A model generated the notes under the pieces. The model was given only the letters and a program-made list of their open reading frames with translations, was not told the origin of the DNA and did no database searches. Shown piece by piece: positions 54,343-63,700 of a DNA stretch of 64,000 nucleotides (positions are counted from its first letter, which is position 1; the number at the start of each line of letters is the position of its first letter). Location of the stretch: contig NZ_JAANYN010000009.1 in NCBI RefSeq assembly GCF_011290685.1, positions 143,650 to 207,649 on the forward strand, written 5' to 3'. This DNA is from Cyclobacterium plantarum. Lineage in GTDB: Bacteria > Bacteroidota > Bacteroidia > Cytophagales > Cyclobacteriaceae. The translations under genes were made by a program, and so were the position numbers.

Positions 54343-55467
54343 TTAGAAAATACCCAAATCCTTAAATGATGGTTTGCCTGCCAATCGGAATGAATTTATA
54401 TTGCTGTATGAGTCAGCAGTCACATACACATCAATCGGTACGATTTCAATGTTGCTACCGGCAACTGCTATCTCAAACACCCTCCAGGTGTTTCCAGGCG
54501 TTATGGCAGGAGGAGAAAAGGAAGCGACTAATCCGTTGGATCCATACACCTCAACCCTCGCAGGAGAGCTAGCGATCCCTTCACTACCGCTCTCGGACCA
54601 ATTAGAATAATTATGTACCGAGTAGCGATAAGTACCAGTTGTGAACTCGCTAATGGTGATTGTCTCTGGACCAAAACTAGTGACATCATCAACATCAAGG
54701 TTTACCTCGGAAACAGGGTTCTTGGAAGAGAAGTAGCAGTGGAACCTGCCATTCGAAGACGGCCCGGTCAGGTGTGAATCCAGGTCACCTGGACTAACAC
54801 CCCATGTAAGGACAATACGCAGGGCTCCTTCGGCCACCCCCTCTACCGCCGTTACCGGGTTAAGCTCATTTTCGCCTTCAGTAATAGCTACGTTTTCTTG
54901 CACTTGTGGATAGAATCCTTCATTACGGACTACCTGAATAAAAACACCCACCGGTGCGCCGTCAATGATATAGTAGCCTAATTCGTCCGTGGTAACTACC
55001 AGATCTGCTTCCATGCGGGTGGTATCTCCGTCCGCCGAGAACGTTACTTCGGCGCCCGAGAGCCCCTGGCCGGTCTGGGAGTTGATGATCTGTCCGCTAA
55101 TCAGGGCGGTTCCTCTGATGGTATCGCTGCGATCCACATTATTTCCACCTACGGTAATATTAACACTGTAATCTTCGTACCCGGCAGCCCTGATGCGTAA
55201 TTCGTAATCGCCATTCAGGACATTGATTAGGTTGTAATTGCCTTCCACATCCGTAGTGGACGTATAGTTGGCTATACTCTCGCCAGAACGCCAAAGGGAT
55301 ACGGTGGCCCCGGCTACGCCGATACCGGTGGTATTGACGACGGCACCTGCTAGCGTTGAGCCAACTGTTTCTTCTTCCTCGTTACAGGAAGCGAACATAA
55401 GAGAGAAGATGCTCAGGAACAGCAAAAGTAGCCGGTTGTTTGTTCCTGTAAAGATAATTCGTGTCAT
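54343..55467 (-). CDS. Lipoprotein with carboxypeptidase-regulatory-like domains
   Basis: A 374-residue lipoprotein from the ATG of MTRIIFTGTN; the frame extends 45 codons further upstream but that part lacks a signal peptide and is not used. The lipobox is MFASC (Cys28). Residues about 37-115 and 121-205 are two carboxypeptidase regulatory-like beta-sandwich domains (VAGATVSLW, TDVEGNYNLINVLNGDYELRI). The C-terminal part (ALRIVLTWGVSPGDLDSHL, GTYRYSVHNYSNW) resembles the DUF2135/YfaP type, often surface-exposed carbohydrate- or protein-binding. It is a monocistronic gene with a strong terminator. No catalytic residues are seen, so a binding or structural surface role is likely. Confidence 0.82.
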   Translation of the reverse strand: MTRIIFTGTNNRLLLLFLSIFSLMFASCNEEEETVGSTLAGAVVNTTGIGVAGATVSLWRSGESIANYTSTTDVEGNYNLINVLNGDYELRIRAAGYEDYSVNITVGGNNVDRSDTIRGTALISGQIINSQTGQGLSGAEVTFSADGDTTRMEADLVVTTDELGYYIIDGAPVGVFIQVVRNEGFYPQVQENVAITEGENELNPVTAVEGVAEGALRIVLTWGVSPGDLDSHLTGPSSNGRFHCYFSSKNPVSEVNLDVDDVTSFGPETITISEFTTGTYRYSVHNYSNWSESGSEGIASSPARVEVYGSNGLVASFSPPAITPGNTWRVFEIAVAGSNIEIVPIDVYVTADSYSNINSFRLAGKPSFKDLGIF

Positions 55468-55834
55468 AGTGATACAGTTAAGAAGTTGAAATTTAGTACA
55501 TACGTTGAGGGCGAAACGCAGCTTTGTTAGGGTTTTCGTTGAATATCTTTTTTTCCAACCATTAAAATTGGTTGATACCCTAATTTCCCGCGGCGAAATC
55601 ACCTTTTTAAATATTTATTGAATTTCTGTTGGTTACGATTTAATTTGTTGAACATTCGGGAACTATTTTGTTAACTTGAAATCGGCCTTTTCACGGCACT
55701 CCGACCTGGGCAAATAGGTATTCTGAAAGCACTGACCGAAACGTGTTTCTTAGTCAGTCGTATAAATGCGCATCTCCACCTTGCCGCGTGATGAGGCACT
55801 GGGGTCGTTTCTTTAGGGTTAATTTTTTCATTTA

Positions 55835-56125
55835 TTTTTTGGTTTTCGTGGTGAATCTGTTGAAGATTCGCTTAATGACGCATCGAAACATAAGAAGTAA
55901 TTCGGGTATACCTCGTCTAGCCTCGACACGCTTCAACCGAGCAGCTTTTATTAGACTAACCTACCTCGGGGATCGAGGAATTATCTTGAGGAAATTTACC
56001 GAAACGAAACGGGCGCTTCCGACTAAAATTCGTCAAGCTGCCATAAAAAACCGTAAAGGTGGATTATCTAGGAGTAAGGTGTTTTGTCGTAAAACCCATT
56101 ATTTTATTAATCAGATGCATTATTT
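55835..56125 (+). repeat. Degenerate repeat element, copy A
   Basis: About 290 bp similar along its length to 63405-63700. Shared landmarks are AATGA(C/T)GCATCG, CTTGAGGAAATTTACC, AAAATTCGTCAAG, and GTAAAG(G/A)TGGATTATC. In one frame both copies give related peptides (IRQAAIKNRKGGLSRS here, IRQDAIQYRKDGLSGS there), so it may be a remnant of a coding mobile element. The apparent 162-residue frame at 55743-56231 spans it and is not counted as a gene. Confidence 0.5.
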
Positions 56126-56173
56126 ACCTTATGAAATTTTTAAAAGATTAAGGGCACTCAAAGCATACCACAA

Positions 56174-56797
56174 AAAGATGTCAACAACGCAGTATCCAGA
56201 TCGAGCTTCTGGGAACTATCCTGCAGCCTAACCGCATGGGAAGACCAGATTAAAAAATCAAAAACTTCCTCGGACAATCTGTCTCAGATGACTTGGAAAG
56301 CCCAGCTCTTGCAAGCAGACGAGAGCAATAACATCGCCATTTACTTCTTGGGCTAGGGGCGGCAAGCCAAAGATGAAAAAGCGGACAATTGCTATGGCTA
56401 CCACAGGGCCCGTGCCCCATATGGTTCCAGAGATAAACTTACCGCTACCTCCCAAATAAAAAAGCGCATCCGGGATGCTGCATTCTGTACCTGACGCTAT
56501 CAACTCCAAACAAAATTGGGTACGGATGGCAGTGTATTAGTGGTGGTAGATACTGGTTTATCTGGTACCGGCACCTGTGATGGAATGGTCAAAGTCAGGG
56601 GCCGTAAAGCCCGGCGACAGCCCCTGGTTACTTCCCTACGGGCGGGCCAATCTTACCGACATCGAAAAAGAAGTGAAGACAGCCAATCTCACAGGACGGG
56701 AAACCTGAGAAATCTTACCATCGCATCTATGGAAAAAGAGTTTGGAATCAGACCAAAAAAAACCCAGTCAAAGATTGGGGTGGTGTGTTCCTCATAA
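56174..56797 (+). pseudogene. Decayed caspase-like (peptidase C14) gene
   Basis: One reading frame, phase of 56261, still reads as a C14 caspase despite stops at 56354 and 56492. Matches to the caspase lipoprotein at 48935 are collinear: KDV at 56174, then IAIYFLG, stop, GRQAKDEKADNCYGYHRA for its FHYSGHGQQVFDDNGDEKDGY, and LGTDGSVLVVVDTGLSGTGT for its LGPSGDLIVVLDACHSGTAT. The distance from KDV to the His motif agrees within two residues. The catalytic His codon position is the TAG stop, and the catalytic Cys is replaced by Gly (56555-56557). No N-terminal start or signal remains. The 3' part beyond about 56620 is unassigned. Clearly non-functional. Confidence 0.6.
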
Positions 56798-56844
56798 ATC
56801 AGGTAGCCATCCTATTTAGACGTGCAAGCGGGGACAACGTATTT

Positions 56845-57035
56845 TATCCCAAAAGTCTGGCTTAATGACCTTTCGCTGAAGTAACGATGATTTTGCAATC
56901 GGAGGAGAACTGAGCTGATGCAACCCTACTTGTATGCCCGACAGGCATAACCAGGTCGAGTTGGGTTTGTGCCCGGCTATTCCAGGCCCTAGCCATTATT
57001 AGGAAGGTCAGGGCTATGTACCGCCGGATTGTCAT
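56845..57035 (-). pseudogene. Truncated WD40-repeat gene start
   Basis: From the ATG at 57035 the minus strand codes a signal peptide (MTIRRYIALTFLIMARAW to RAQ) followed by the first half of a WD40 repeat: LVMPVGHTSRVASAQFSSD and IIVTSAKGH, then a stop at 56862. A one-base shift restores a W-D pair (KPDFWD) at the expected repeat end, at about 56845. No more of the gene follows. It resembles the start of secreted WD40-caspase proteins such as the one at 23542. Confidence 0.5.
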
Positions 57036-57273
57036 TAGGGTATCTGCCTTTCCTTCGGTTTCCAAACTATAGCATTCGAAAGAACTTTGTAAATCCATTG
57101 GGTGGGTGATTTGCTATCTCCTTGCATCCACAATCTACCAGATGAAGGGATAGAACTTCAGTTTGGCAACTAACAAGCTTGATCGGTTCGGGGCAATTTC
57201 TGTCCAATGCAGAAGCACACTGTTTATGAAGCTGCTGTAAGCCTCCATTATTATTTGATAAAAAAATATAAGC

Positions 57274-57322
57274 ACTACCGTGTGAACGGGTCTCTAGCGG
57301 GGATTAAAGGTGATTGTAAACC
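57274..57322 (+). promoter_or_regulatory. Conserved leader block, copy 3
   Basis: Starts ACTACCGTGTGAACGGG and ends GGTGATTGTAAACC, similar to the blocks at 2416 and 35524, but here in front of a different small gene (start at 57339). Confidence 0.42.
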
Positions 57323-57338
57323 TTAAACCAAGCTAAAG

Positions 57339-57485
57339 ATGAAAACACACGCAATTATATTACTCGCGCTTGCCCTACTCACCGGATCATGTGGGTTGAT
57401 CGATGACAAGGATGCGATTCCAAAAAACCGGGAAAACGCTGAAATGATCAAGTCTGACGACACCCCAGCCAGAGGTGGTAGGTAA
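57339..57485 (+). CDS. Very small lipoprotein
   Basis: A 48-residue frame: MKTHAIILLALALLTGSC is a clear lipoprotein signal with Cys18, followed by a short polar acidic tail ending TPARGGR. No domain. The conserved leader block in front and a plausible lipobox argue that it is expressed. It may be a complete micro-lipoprotein or the 5' end of a gene truncated by decay like its neighbours. Confidence 0.5.
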   Translation: MKTHAIILLALALLTGSCGLIDDKDAIPKNRENAEMIKSDDTPARGGR

Positions 57486-58027
57486 ACACTAAATATTCCC
57501 TAAAACCGACTATCGGAAAAACCAGATACTGTTTTGATTTCAATACTATAAAACCTGCAATTGGTATTACCGGTTTTATTTTGATTTGAAATTGAACCAA
57601 CCGTACGCGGTGGGGCATAAAAGAATCGACACAGGAAGGGATGGTCATTAATCGTATGAGATTCTCCCAAAAAAAATCGGACCTAGAAAATAGTGACTTA
57701 AAGGCAATTACAAACATATGAGTTAATCTGTTAAAGAAAGGATGATAAAATCCCCCTCACAACCAACTACTGCGTAAATGTAGGATCTAAAAATTAGGCC
57801 AAAAATAAATTCGCTGACCTGGTTTCTGGACTCTTGAAGGAATAGAATCTACTCGCTAACACCATAAACCATAACCGACATAATCAAATAAATATTGCTA
57901 AAATGAGTGTAGAAAACCTAAATTATACCAGGTTAACTTTTATTTTTTTCACAATTAAACCATCTTTAACTGCTTGTTTTACAAAATAATATACCTGGCC
58001 ATGTTTTTTAATAAACCACCGACTGAA
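57486..58027. other. Intergenic region without a recognised gene
   Basis: About 540 AT-rich bp. A minus-strand frame at 57448-57717 has no recognisable features. The promoter of the kinase gene at 58028 must lie here but could not be assigned. Confidence 0.35.
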
Positions 58028-59932
58028 ATGAAAACCCCTTTTTCAAAACATCCCTTGTCCCGGTATTTGCTACTTGCCCTTGTCTTGGTAATTTCTTCTG
58101 CCTGGCAGCAAAAAAAGGATCGAAGTCAATTAGATAGCTTACTACAAAAGGTGGACCTGCTAATCGACACGTACGCGCTGGATTCGGCTACTATTGTATT
58201 GGATCAGGCCCTAGACCGAGCACTTCATCTAGTCGATTCTAGCAGCATCAGAAGAATTTATGGCGATATGGGGTACGTACAGAACCTTATCGGAGAATAC
58301 GAGGCCAGTATTTCTAACTACAAATCTGCGTACGCATATGCGGAGGGCCTCCGAGACTCCAGCCTTATGGTCGCTTTCTCTAGAAGCATCGGGCTTAATT
58401 TCCAGCGAATCGGCCTCCATGCGGTCGCACTGGATCACTATTTAAAAAGCTTGGAATTGACAAAAAACGACCCTGACAAAGAACTGCTGGCTGATTTGTA
58501 CAACTCTATCGGTGTGCTTTATCAGCAAAATAATGAGCCCGAGGCGTCGATGGATTACCTTCGGCAGTCGCTAGCGCTTTACAGCAATATCGGTGACCAG
58601 GCGGGTGTCGCCTATGCGTACCATAATATGGCGATCAATTTTCAACAAAAAAACGAGCTGGATTCCTGTATTCACTACAATGCAATGGCACTTGATCAAA
58701 AAAAAATGCTGGGTGACCTGCGGGACATCTCGTCAACCCTCAATAATATGGGAGAAATTTTCCTTGATCGATCGCTCTTGGATTCCGCATATGCGTATTT
58801 GCAGGAAGCCTATTCCATCCACCGCCAATTAAATGAGCCGGAGTCGATGGCTATCAGCTATAACAATTTTGCCGATTACTGGGTAAAAAAGGGCGATTAC
58901 TCCCTCAGCGGAAAGTATTTGGATTCTGCTGCGCATATTATCCAGGAGATTCAAACGAAAGAACTGGCCATCAAAAATACGGCCCTAAAAGTCCAGTTAT
59001 ATGAAAAAACCAATCGTTTTGACCAGGCACTTTACACCTATAAAATTTGGGACAGCCTGAAAACCGATTTGTTTATGGAAGAAAAAATCCAGGTGCAGGA
59101 GCTTGGAAACCTGTATTTACTCCGGGAAAAGGAATTTGAGAAAGAACAAGTTGCCCAACAAGCCAATTTATTCGAAATCAAGTCCGCCCAATTTCAAACT
59201 ACCAGTATCCTGCTGGGAGTAGTGGGAATATTGCTTACCCTATTTTCGGTAATCACTTACCGGAACCTCAATACCCAAAAACAACTATCGGAAAAGATTA
59301 GCCATCAAAACTCGGTAATCAAAGCCCAGCAGGTAGAGATCCGGCACCGAACCAGTAATAGCCTGGCCAGAATTCAAACCGTCATCAATGCCATACGAAG
59401 GAAAGCAACCGACTCCGGTACAAAATCGGAATTAGTACAGGCCGGACGGATACTGCAAACGGCGGCATCTCTGGAACGGTATTTATACGATGTGGAAGAC
59501 GAGTTTGAAGTCCCGCTGGCCGAATACCTTTCCGGATTATTAGACCACCATAGGGAAATTTTCCAGCTGGAAAATAACGGTACGCAAATCACCCTCAACT
59601 GCCCTGCATCCGTCATACTTCCGGTAAATCAAATCCTAAGCCTGGCGATCATTCTGGACGAATGGCTACGAAACAGCACCAAATATGCCTTTTCGAAAAC
59701 CGAAAAACCACTCATCTTGATTCAAATCCAGGAAGAAAACGGGACGCTTGGCCTTCATTACCACGATAACGGATCCGGCTTAACAGCCAATCATCGCCCG
59801 GGTACCGGCACCGGCCTGATTGAAAAGTTTGCCCTTGACCTGAATGCCATATTAACCACCGAAAACGATGGGGGTATCCACCATTCCATTCGATTTAACA
59901 TACAATCAAAGAAAACCAAAACCCACTTATGA
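58028..59932 (+). CDS. TPR-containing sensor histidine kinase
   Basis: A 634-residue protein from the ATG of MKTPFSKH; an in-frame ATG 54 bp upstream is less likely because it lengthens the signal region. An N-terminal hydrophobic helix (YLLLALVLVISSAW) exports the sensor part, which holds about seven ordinary TPRs (residues 35-360; IGVLYQQNNEPEASMDYL). A transmembrane helix at about 400-420 (SILLGVVGILLTLFSVITY) leads to a HisKA_2-type kinase: phospho-acceptor His440 in EIRHRTSNSLARI and an ATPase domain with NSTKYAF and GTGTGLIEKF. TPR-sensor kinases of this design are common in Bacteroidota. The regulator gene overlaps its stop by 4 bp (ATGA), so translation is coupled. Confidence 0.87.
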   Translation: MKTPFSKHPLSRYLLLALVLVISSAWQQKKDRSQLDSLLQKVDLLIDTYALDSATIVLDQALDRALHLVDSSSIRRIYGDMGYVQNLIGEYEASISNYKSAYAYAEGLRDSSLMVAFSRSIGLNFQRIGLHAVALDHYLKSLELTKNDPDKELLADLYNSIGVLYQQNNEPEASMDYLRQSLALYSNIGDQAGVAYAYHNMAINFQQKNELDSCIHYNAMALDQKKMLGDLRDISSTLNNMGEIFLDRSLLDSAYAYLQEAYSIHRQLNEPESMAISYNNFADYWVKKGDYSLSGKYLDSAAHIIQEIQTKELAIKNTALKVQLYEKTNRFDQALYTYKIWDSLKTDLFMEEKIQVQELGNLYLLREKEFEKEQVAQQANLFEIKSAQFQTTSILLGVVGILLTLFSVITYRNLNTQKQLSEKISHQNSVIKAQQVEIRHRTSNSLARIQTVINAIRRKATDSGTKSELVQAGRILQTAASLERYLYDVEDEFEVPLAEYLSGLLDHHREIFQLENNGTQITLNCPASVILPVNQILSLAIILDEWLRNSTKYAFSKTEKPLILIQIQEENGTLGLHYHDNGSGLTANHRPGTGTGLIEKFALDLNAILTTENDGGIHHSIRFNIQSKKTKTHL

Positions 59933-60729
59933 AAATCCTTATCGTAGAAGACGATCCCTTCATTGGGGAAGAAATTGCGCTATCCATCAACGAACATTTC
60001 TCCGACGATCCGCATGAAATCCATGGGCCCGCCGCAACGTACCAGGCAGCTTTGGATATCATACTGAACGAACAGCCTGAAGTAGCGCTACTGGACATTT
60101 CTCTCGGGGAGGACGTGGATGCCGGGATCCGTCTGGCACAATACTTAAATCGCTCGTACCCCATACCGATTGTGTTCTTATCCGGTCTGCCCCGAAGCCT
60201 GGGGTTCAACCTGGCCAAGTACCTGATGCCCTTTGACTTTATCCCCAAACCGGTGGATTACCCCAGACTGATGGATAAAATTGAACTTGCCACCATATTT
60301 CAATCCCAACGGAGTAAACTGGAATCCATGGAGCCTAACCAAAATGGGATTCAAAATAAATCCATTTTTGTCGCTACCTCCCATAACGAGGCCACTGCCA
60401 TTCCCATTAAAGAGCTGATCCTGCTAGAGGCCGATGACAAACTAATTCGCGCCTATACCATCAACCATATTACACCCATTCCGTTTACAAGTCCCGGTCT
60501 GAAAAACTTTTACCGGGATAACTTATATCTGCTTAGAGATTTCCACCATATCAACCGAAAGTACGTAATCAACCTTCCGATGGTTACGCAGATCAAGGAT
60601 AACCATGTCATCCTGCCTCGGGAAGTTAGAAAGGGTGAATTACCCTTTTTCCGCATACCGATCCCCAGAAACGGCGATGCCAAAAAACTCCTCTATGCCC
60701 GGTTGGGTTTTAAACTCAAACCCGAATAA
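59929..60729 (+). CDS. LytTR-type response regulator
   Basis: A 266-residue regulator: receiver domain with Asp56 in ALLDISLGED and the acidic cluster EDDP at residues 8-10; the conserved Lys of the domain is in FIPKPVDYP. The C-terminal region from about residue 145 is LytTR-like (LILLEADDKLIRAYT, FHHINRKYVINLPMVTQIK). It is coupled to the TPR kinase by a 4-bp overlap. It is not close in sequence to the regulator at 1312, so the two systems are independent. Confidence 0.87.
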   Translation: MKILIVEDDPFIGEEIALSINEHFSDDPHEIHGPAATYQAALDIILNEQPEVALLDISLGEDVDAGIRLAQYLNRSYPIPIVFLSGLPRSLGFNLAKYLMPFDFIPKPVDYPRLMDKIELATIFQSQRSKLESMEPNQNGIQNKSIFVATSHNEATAIPIKELILLEADDKLIRAYTINHITPIPFTSPGLKNFYRDNLYLLRDFHHINRKYVINLPMVTQIKDNHVILPREVRKGELPFFRIPIPRNGDAKKLLYARLGFKLKPE

Positions 60730-60749
60730 CTCTTTGGGAAAGTAAAAAT

Positions 60750-60775
60750 CTGCCGAAACGGATTCGTTTCGGCAG
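60750..60775. terminator. Terminator hairpin between convergent genes
   Basis: A perfect 11-bp stem CTGCCGAAACG (60750-60760) / CGTTTCGGCAG (60765-60775) with the loop GATT. On the minus strand it is followed by ATTTTTAC, giving an intrinsic terminator for the gene at 60852; on the plus strand it follows the regulator stop by 20 bp. Confidence 0.75.
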
Positions 60776-60851
60776 TATCGTACATATAGATACGCTGTCA
60801 AAAATGGCACCAATTCTTTCCTACTTTTTCTATAACAGATGATTTAAATAT

Positions 60852-61428
60852 TTATTCCTCCACTATCACAAGCTCAATATTTTCAAACTCGATCTCAAAA
60901 GTATCTGACGATTGATTACTTGCCCCGGAAAATGGCAGCAAACGCCCGTTGAATGAACCTGAGGCAAGTCCCGAGCCAAAATCCAACTTTTGAAACCGTA
61001 ACTCCATTTGGTTAGTCAAGCGGGAAACGTAATTGTCTTTTCCTACTCCATATAAACCCACAATGGTTGCGTTATCGGCCTGCTTATAATCCACCCCATC
61101 TAAAATCTCATTGTTGTAAGGAATTAATCATTTCATCTCGATCGGGCTTTAAAACAAGCGCAACCAAAGAAACCATTTGGGTGGCAAAACCCGGAATATC
61201 CTGAAAATCGGTAAAACTAACGGATTTCAAATCTGCTGAAGAGGATTCATTTCCAATTTTGCCACTTAGCGTCCCCTTGGCAGCTACCTTTCCGTCTCCG
61301 AGGGATTCCCAAAATTCTGCTGGAATTTCGGCGCCAGTTTCATCCTCAGGTTCCATGGCTTCATGTGAAGAGCAGCTCGAAACAATAAAAGTAGAGATCA
61401 GAAAACAACCAATTAATAAACGTTTCAT
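60852..61428 (-). pseudogene. Lipoprotein gene with a one-base frameshift
   Basis: The first 106 codons (61428 down to 61108) encode a lipoprotein with lipobox VSSC (Cys19) ending RDEMINSLQQ, stop. The next 80-odd codons are open in another frame (NEILDGVDYKQADNATIVGL to 60852). Removing one T from the CCTT at the joint gives RDEMINSYNNEILDGV and a single product of about 191 residues. Both halves have similar codon use, so the gene was whole until recently or the base is a sequencing error. No domain was recognised; the C-terminal half is beta-rich (FEIEFENIELVIVEE). It lies downstream of a strong terminator and beside outer-membrane protein genes. Confidence 0.65.
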
Positions 61429-61482
61429 ATTATCAACATGTATAATAATAAAGGATCGTCACAATAAAGGCTGATTTGCCGG

Positions 61483-62223
61483 TCAAAATTTGATTCCAAG
61501 TAAAAGACCACCGCGAAGTGTAGCCCATGGACCATCAAAGCCAACTCGAATCCCATTGGCATCAACCGTTGTTTCTGTTGAAACCACTGCGATGTCTAAG
61601 TCAGAAAAATCGTCTCGAAGGTCTTGCTGTTCGGTTGAGGATAAAGTTCCTACTCCATTTAGTTCACCAGACGAGGAGCCATACCCTGCCCCCAAAATCC
61701 ACCAATCCAGGTAAATCCTGCTCCCCAACCTCCATTGAGAACCAAGCATCAGCCCTCCTGAAATCCCACTAATTTTTCCATCAAGATTTATGGTTTCTTC
61801 AGTCGAACTGATGGCGTAGTCTGGGATCTCCGCATTAATAACGCTATATCTCGCAAAAGGAGCGATATAAAATCCCCGTGGCCCGTCGTGTTTTCCCAAA
61901 TAAAACCGGAACTCCGGGGTAATTGCGAAGTTTCCAAATTCCAGTCTGTCTATCTGTGCCAAGGCATCCTGTTCGTCCCCGGTCGTATACACGGAGGCAA
62001 ACGGCAGCCCCCCTCCCGGTACCATGCGCAAGCCCAGTGCCGCTGACATCTTTCGTGCCACTACCCTTTCATACTGTAGGTCGATGCTACCTAATGGAAG
62101 TGCCGTTAGGTTTAGCTTTCCAATATTCCTGTCAAAGTCCGCCGAAACTTCCCCTTGGGCGAACGTACCAACTGATAGCCCGTGGAGGACCATTACTATA
62201 ATAATTGCAAAATTCGTTTTCAT
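61483..62223 (-). CDS. Probable outer-membrane beta-barrel protein (DUF3575-like)
   Basis: A 246-residue protein with a Sec signal (MKTNFAIIIVMVLHGLSVG to AQ). The mature part alternates polar and hydrophobic residues in about eight strands (KLNLTALPLGSIDLQYERVV, ITPEFRFYLG, GFYIAPFARYSVI, DWWILGAGYG) and ends RGGLLLGIKF with a terminal Phe, typical of outer-membrane barrels. DUF3575-type proteins in Bacteroidota share the opening pattern LNxTALPLGSIxLxYER. The role is unknown. It lies 54 bp upstream of the frameshifted lipoprotein on the same strand and may be co-transcribed with it. Confidence 0.75.
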   Translation of the reverse strand: MKTNFAIIIVMVLHGLSVGTFAQGEVSADFDRNIGKLNLTALPLGSIDLQYERVVARKMSAALGLRMVPGGGLPFASVYTTGDEQDALAQIDRLEFGNFAITPEFRFYLGKHDGPRGFYIAPFARYSVINAEIPDYAISSTEETINLDGKISGISGGLMLGSQWRLGSRIYLDWWILGAGYGSSSGELNGVGTLSSTEQQDLRDDFSDLDIAVVSTETTVDANGIRVGFDGPWATLRGGLLLGIKF

Positions 62224-62685
62224 TTTTTATTGATTTTTAAGGTGTTGGGTGTTTTTTTTTGATTTTCTTAAACGATATAGGTACCACTTATTGCAGCGAT
62301 CATAAAAGACGGGATAGGGTTACTACTCATATGCTAAGTAATATTTCGTAACCAGATTCCAATCAGATCTTACCTTGTAGATAGTGCTGAAAAGGCAGCA
62401 TGAGGAAAACTACTTTTAAGAATTGTTCCGTTGGGCGTTGGATAAAACTCGCTAACCTTCCTATCTTCTTCGTGAATATTTTTAGCGTTTTTTAAGATTC
62501 TAAAAGCATTCTATTTCCCAATGAGTCAAACTTGCTTTGACCATTTGCAATGCGTTCATGGACGTTCTTTGATGGAATCGGTGGTCGGATGATGGTGTGG
62601 TCAGCGTAGTAGTAAGTTTTATTCGGTCTAACTCATTCTATTTCGATTTTTCCATCCATCATCCGAAATCACTATCTCAATAAAA
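62224..62685. other. Intergenic region without a recognised gene
   Basis: About 460 bp between two minus-strand barrel genes. No open frame of note, no clear hairpin terminator, no repeat similar to other parts of the window was seen. Confidence 0.35.
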
Positions 62686-63249
62686 TCAACGTCCAAAGGT
62701 GACTCCCACATTTATTCCTGACCCCATGCCGGTATTTCCTCTGGAGGAATACTCCAGCATCAAGCCAAAGTTCCGGGAATCACCGGGGTACCAGCGGGTA
62801 CCAAGTACCACTCCAAATCCGCTGAAGCTTAAAAGTGATCCGTTCTCCTCAAACGCCCATGGCCAATACCGTCCATACGTAAACCCAAAATAGGGTTCTA
62901 ATCCAGCTACTGTAACTTCATCTCCGGAAAATTTCTCGACTGCCTGAAATGCATATCCAACGAATCTGCCAGTAAGTCCGAGAGCCAAGGTGTTTTCCGT
63001 GGATACCCACTTGCGCATATCAGCGCCAACGGCAAGACCAACGCTCAAAAAATCAGCAATCCCTTTCTCCATATAGAGCGAAACGGGTGGGACAGACACG
63101 AAATTACTATTGCCACCGAAAGTTGGATCCACGGCAACGGTGTAGAAGGTATTCTCCTTTACCGATTGGGCCAGAAGGACGGTACCATTGGCAAAATAGC
63201 CGATCATACAGGCTAAAGCGAAAGCAATTTTGATTTTTAAACGATTCAT
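62686..63249 (-). CDS. Probable outer-membrane beta-barrel protein
   Basis: A 187-residue protein: signal peptide (MNRLKIKIAFALACMIGYF to LLAQ), then strands such as FVSVPPVSLYMEKGIADFLS, GLEPYFGFTYGRYWPWAF and FGLMLEYSSRGNTG, ending GINVGVTFGR. The pattern fits a small eight-stranded barrel of the OmpA/OmpW size class; no specific family is assigned. It is separated from the other barrel gene by 460 bp, so it is probably transcribed alone. Confidence 0.65.
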   Translation of the reverse strand: MNRLKIKIAFALACMIGYFANGTVLLAQSVKENTFYTVAVDPTFGGNSNFVSVPPVSLYMEKGIADFLSVGLAVGADMRKWVSTENTLALGLTGRFVGYAFQAVEKFSGDEVTVAGLEPYFGFTYGRYWPWAFEENGSLLSFSGFGVVLGTRWYPGDSRNFGLMLEYSSRGNTGMGSGINVGVTFGR

Positions 63250-63404
63250 GGTTGTTGTTTTTTTAAATTTTTAAACTGTTTTTATTTAATTAATTTTGTT
63301 TTTACCTGTTCTCTGGTCAAGGCAGGTAGCATCCTGGAATCGACTGCAAGCTCGTTATGCCTGAACCAGAGAAATTCGTATCTACTCCGGATCAGTTTCA
63401 ATTA

Positions 63405-63700
63405 TTGGTTTTTATTTTTTTTTGTGGTTAATTCGTTAAAATTCGGTTAATGATGCATCGGTACCTTCGAAGAAATCCACGTATCCATCGAGATGAAACA
63501 GCCTTGGCTCGATACAACCGGGCCGTTTCTTTTTAGTCGCGCCTACCTCAGGGGTCGAAGATTTTCTTGAGGAAATTTACCTGATCCGAATGGGCACATC
63601 AGAATAAAATTCGTCAAGATGCCATACAATACCGTAAAGATGGATTATCAGGGAGTAATGGGGTTTGTGGTAAACCCCATTACTCTAATTATGATATGCG
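63405..63700 (+). repeat. Degenerate repeat element, copy B
   Basis: Second copy of the 55835-56125 element. It contains a perfect 13-bp inverted repeat, AGTAATGGGGTTT (63654-63666) and AAACCCCATTACT (63672-63684) around a 5-nt loop; copy A keeps only part of this stem. The related frame here is broken by several stops. Confidence 0.5.

Noticed and set aside
55743..56231. 162-residue plus-strand frame
   Set aside because: It overlaps the degenerate repeat and the caspase pseudogene frame; the equivalent frame in the second repeat copy contains stops.
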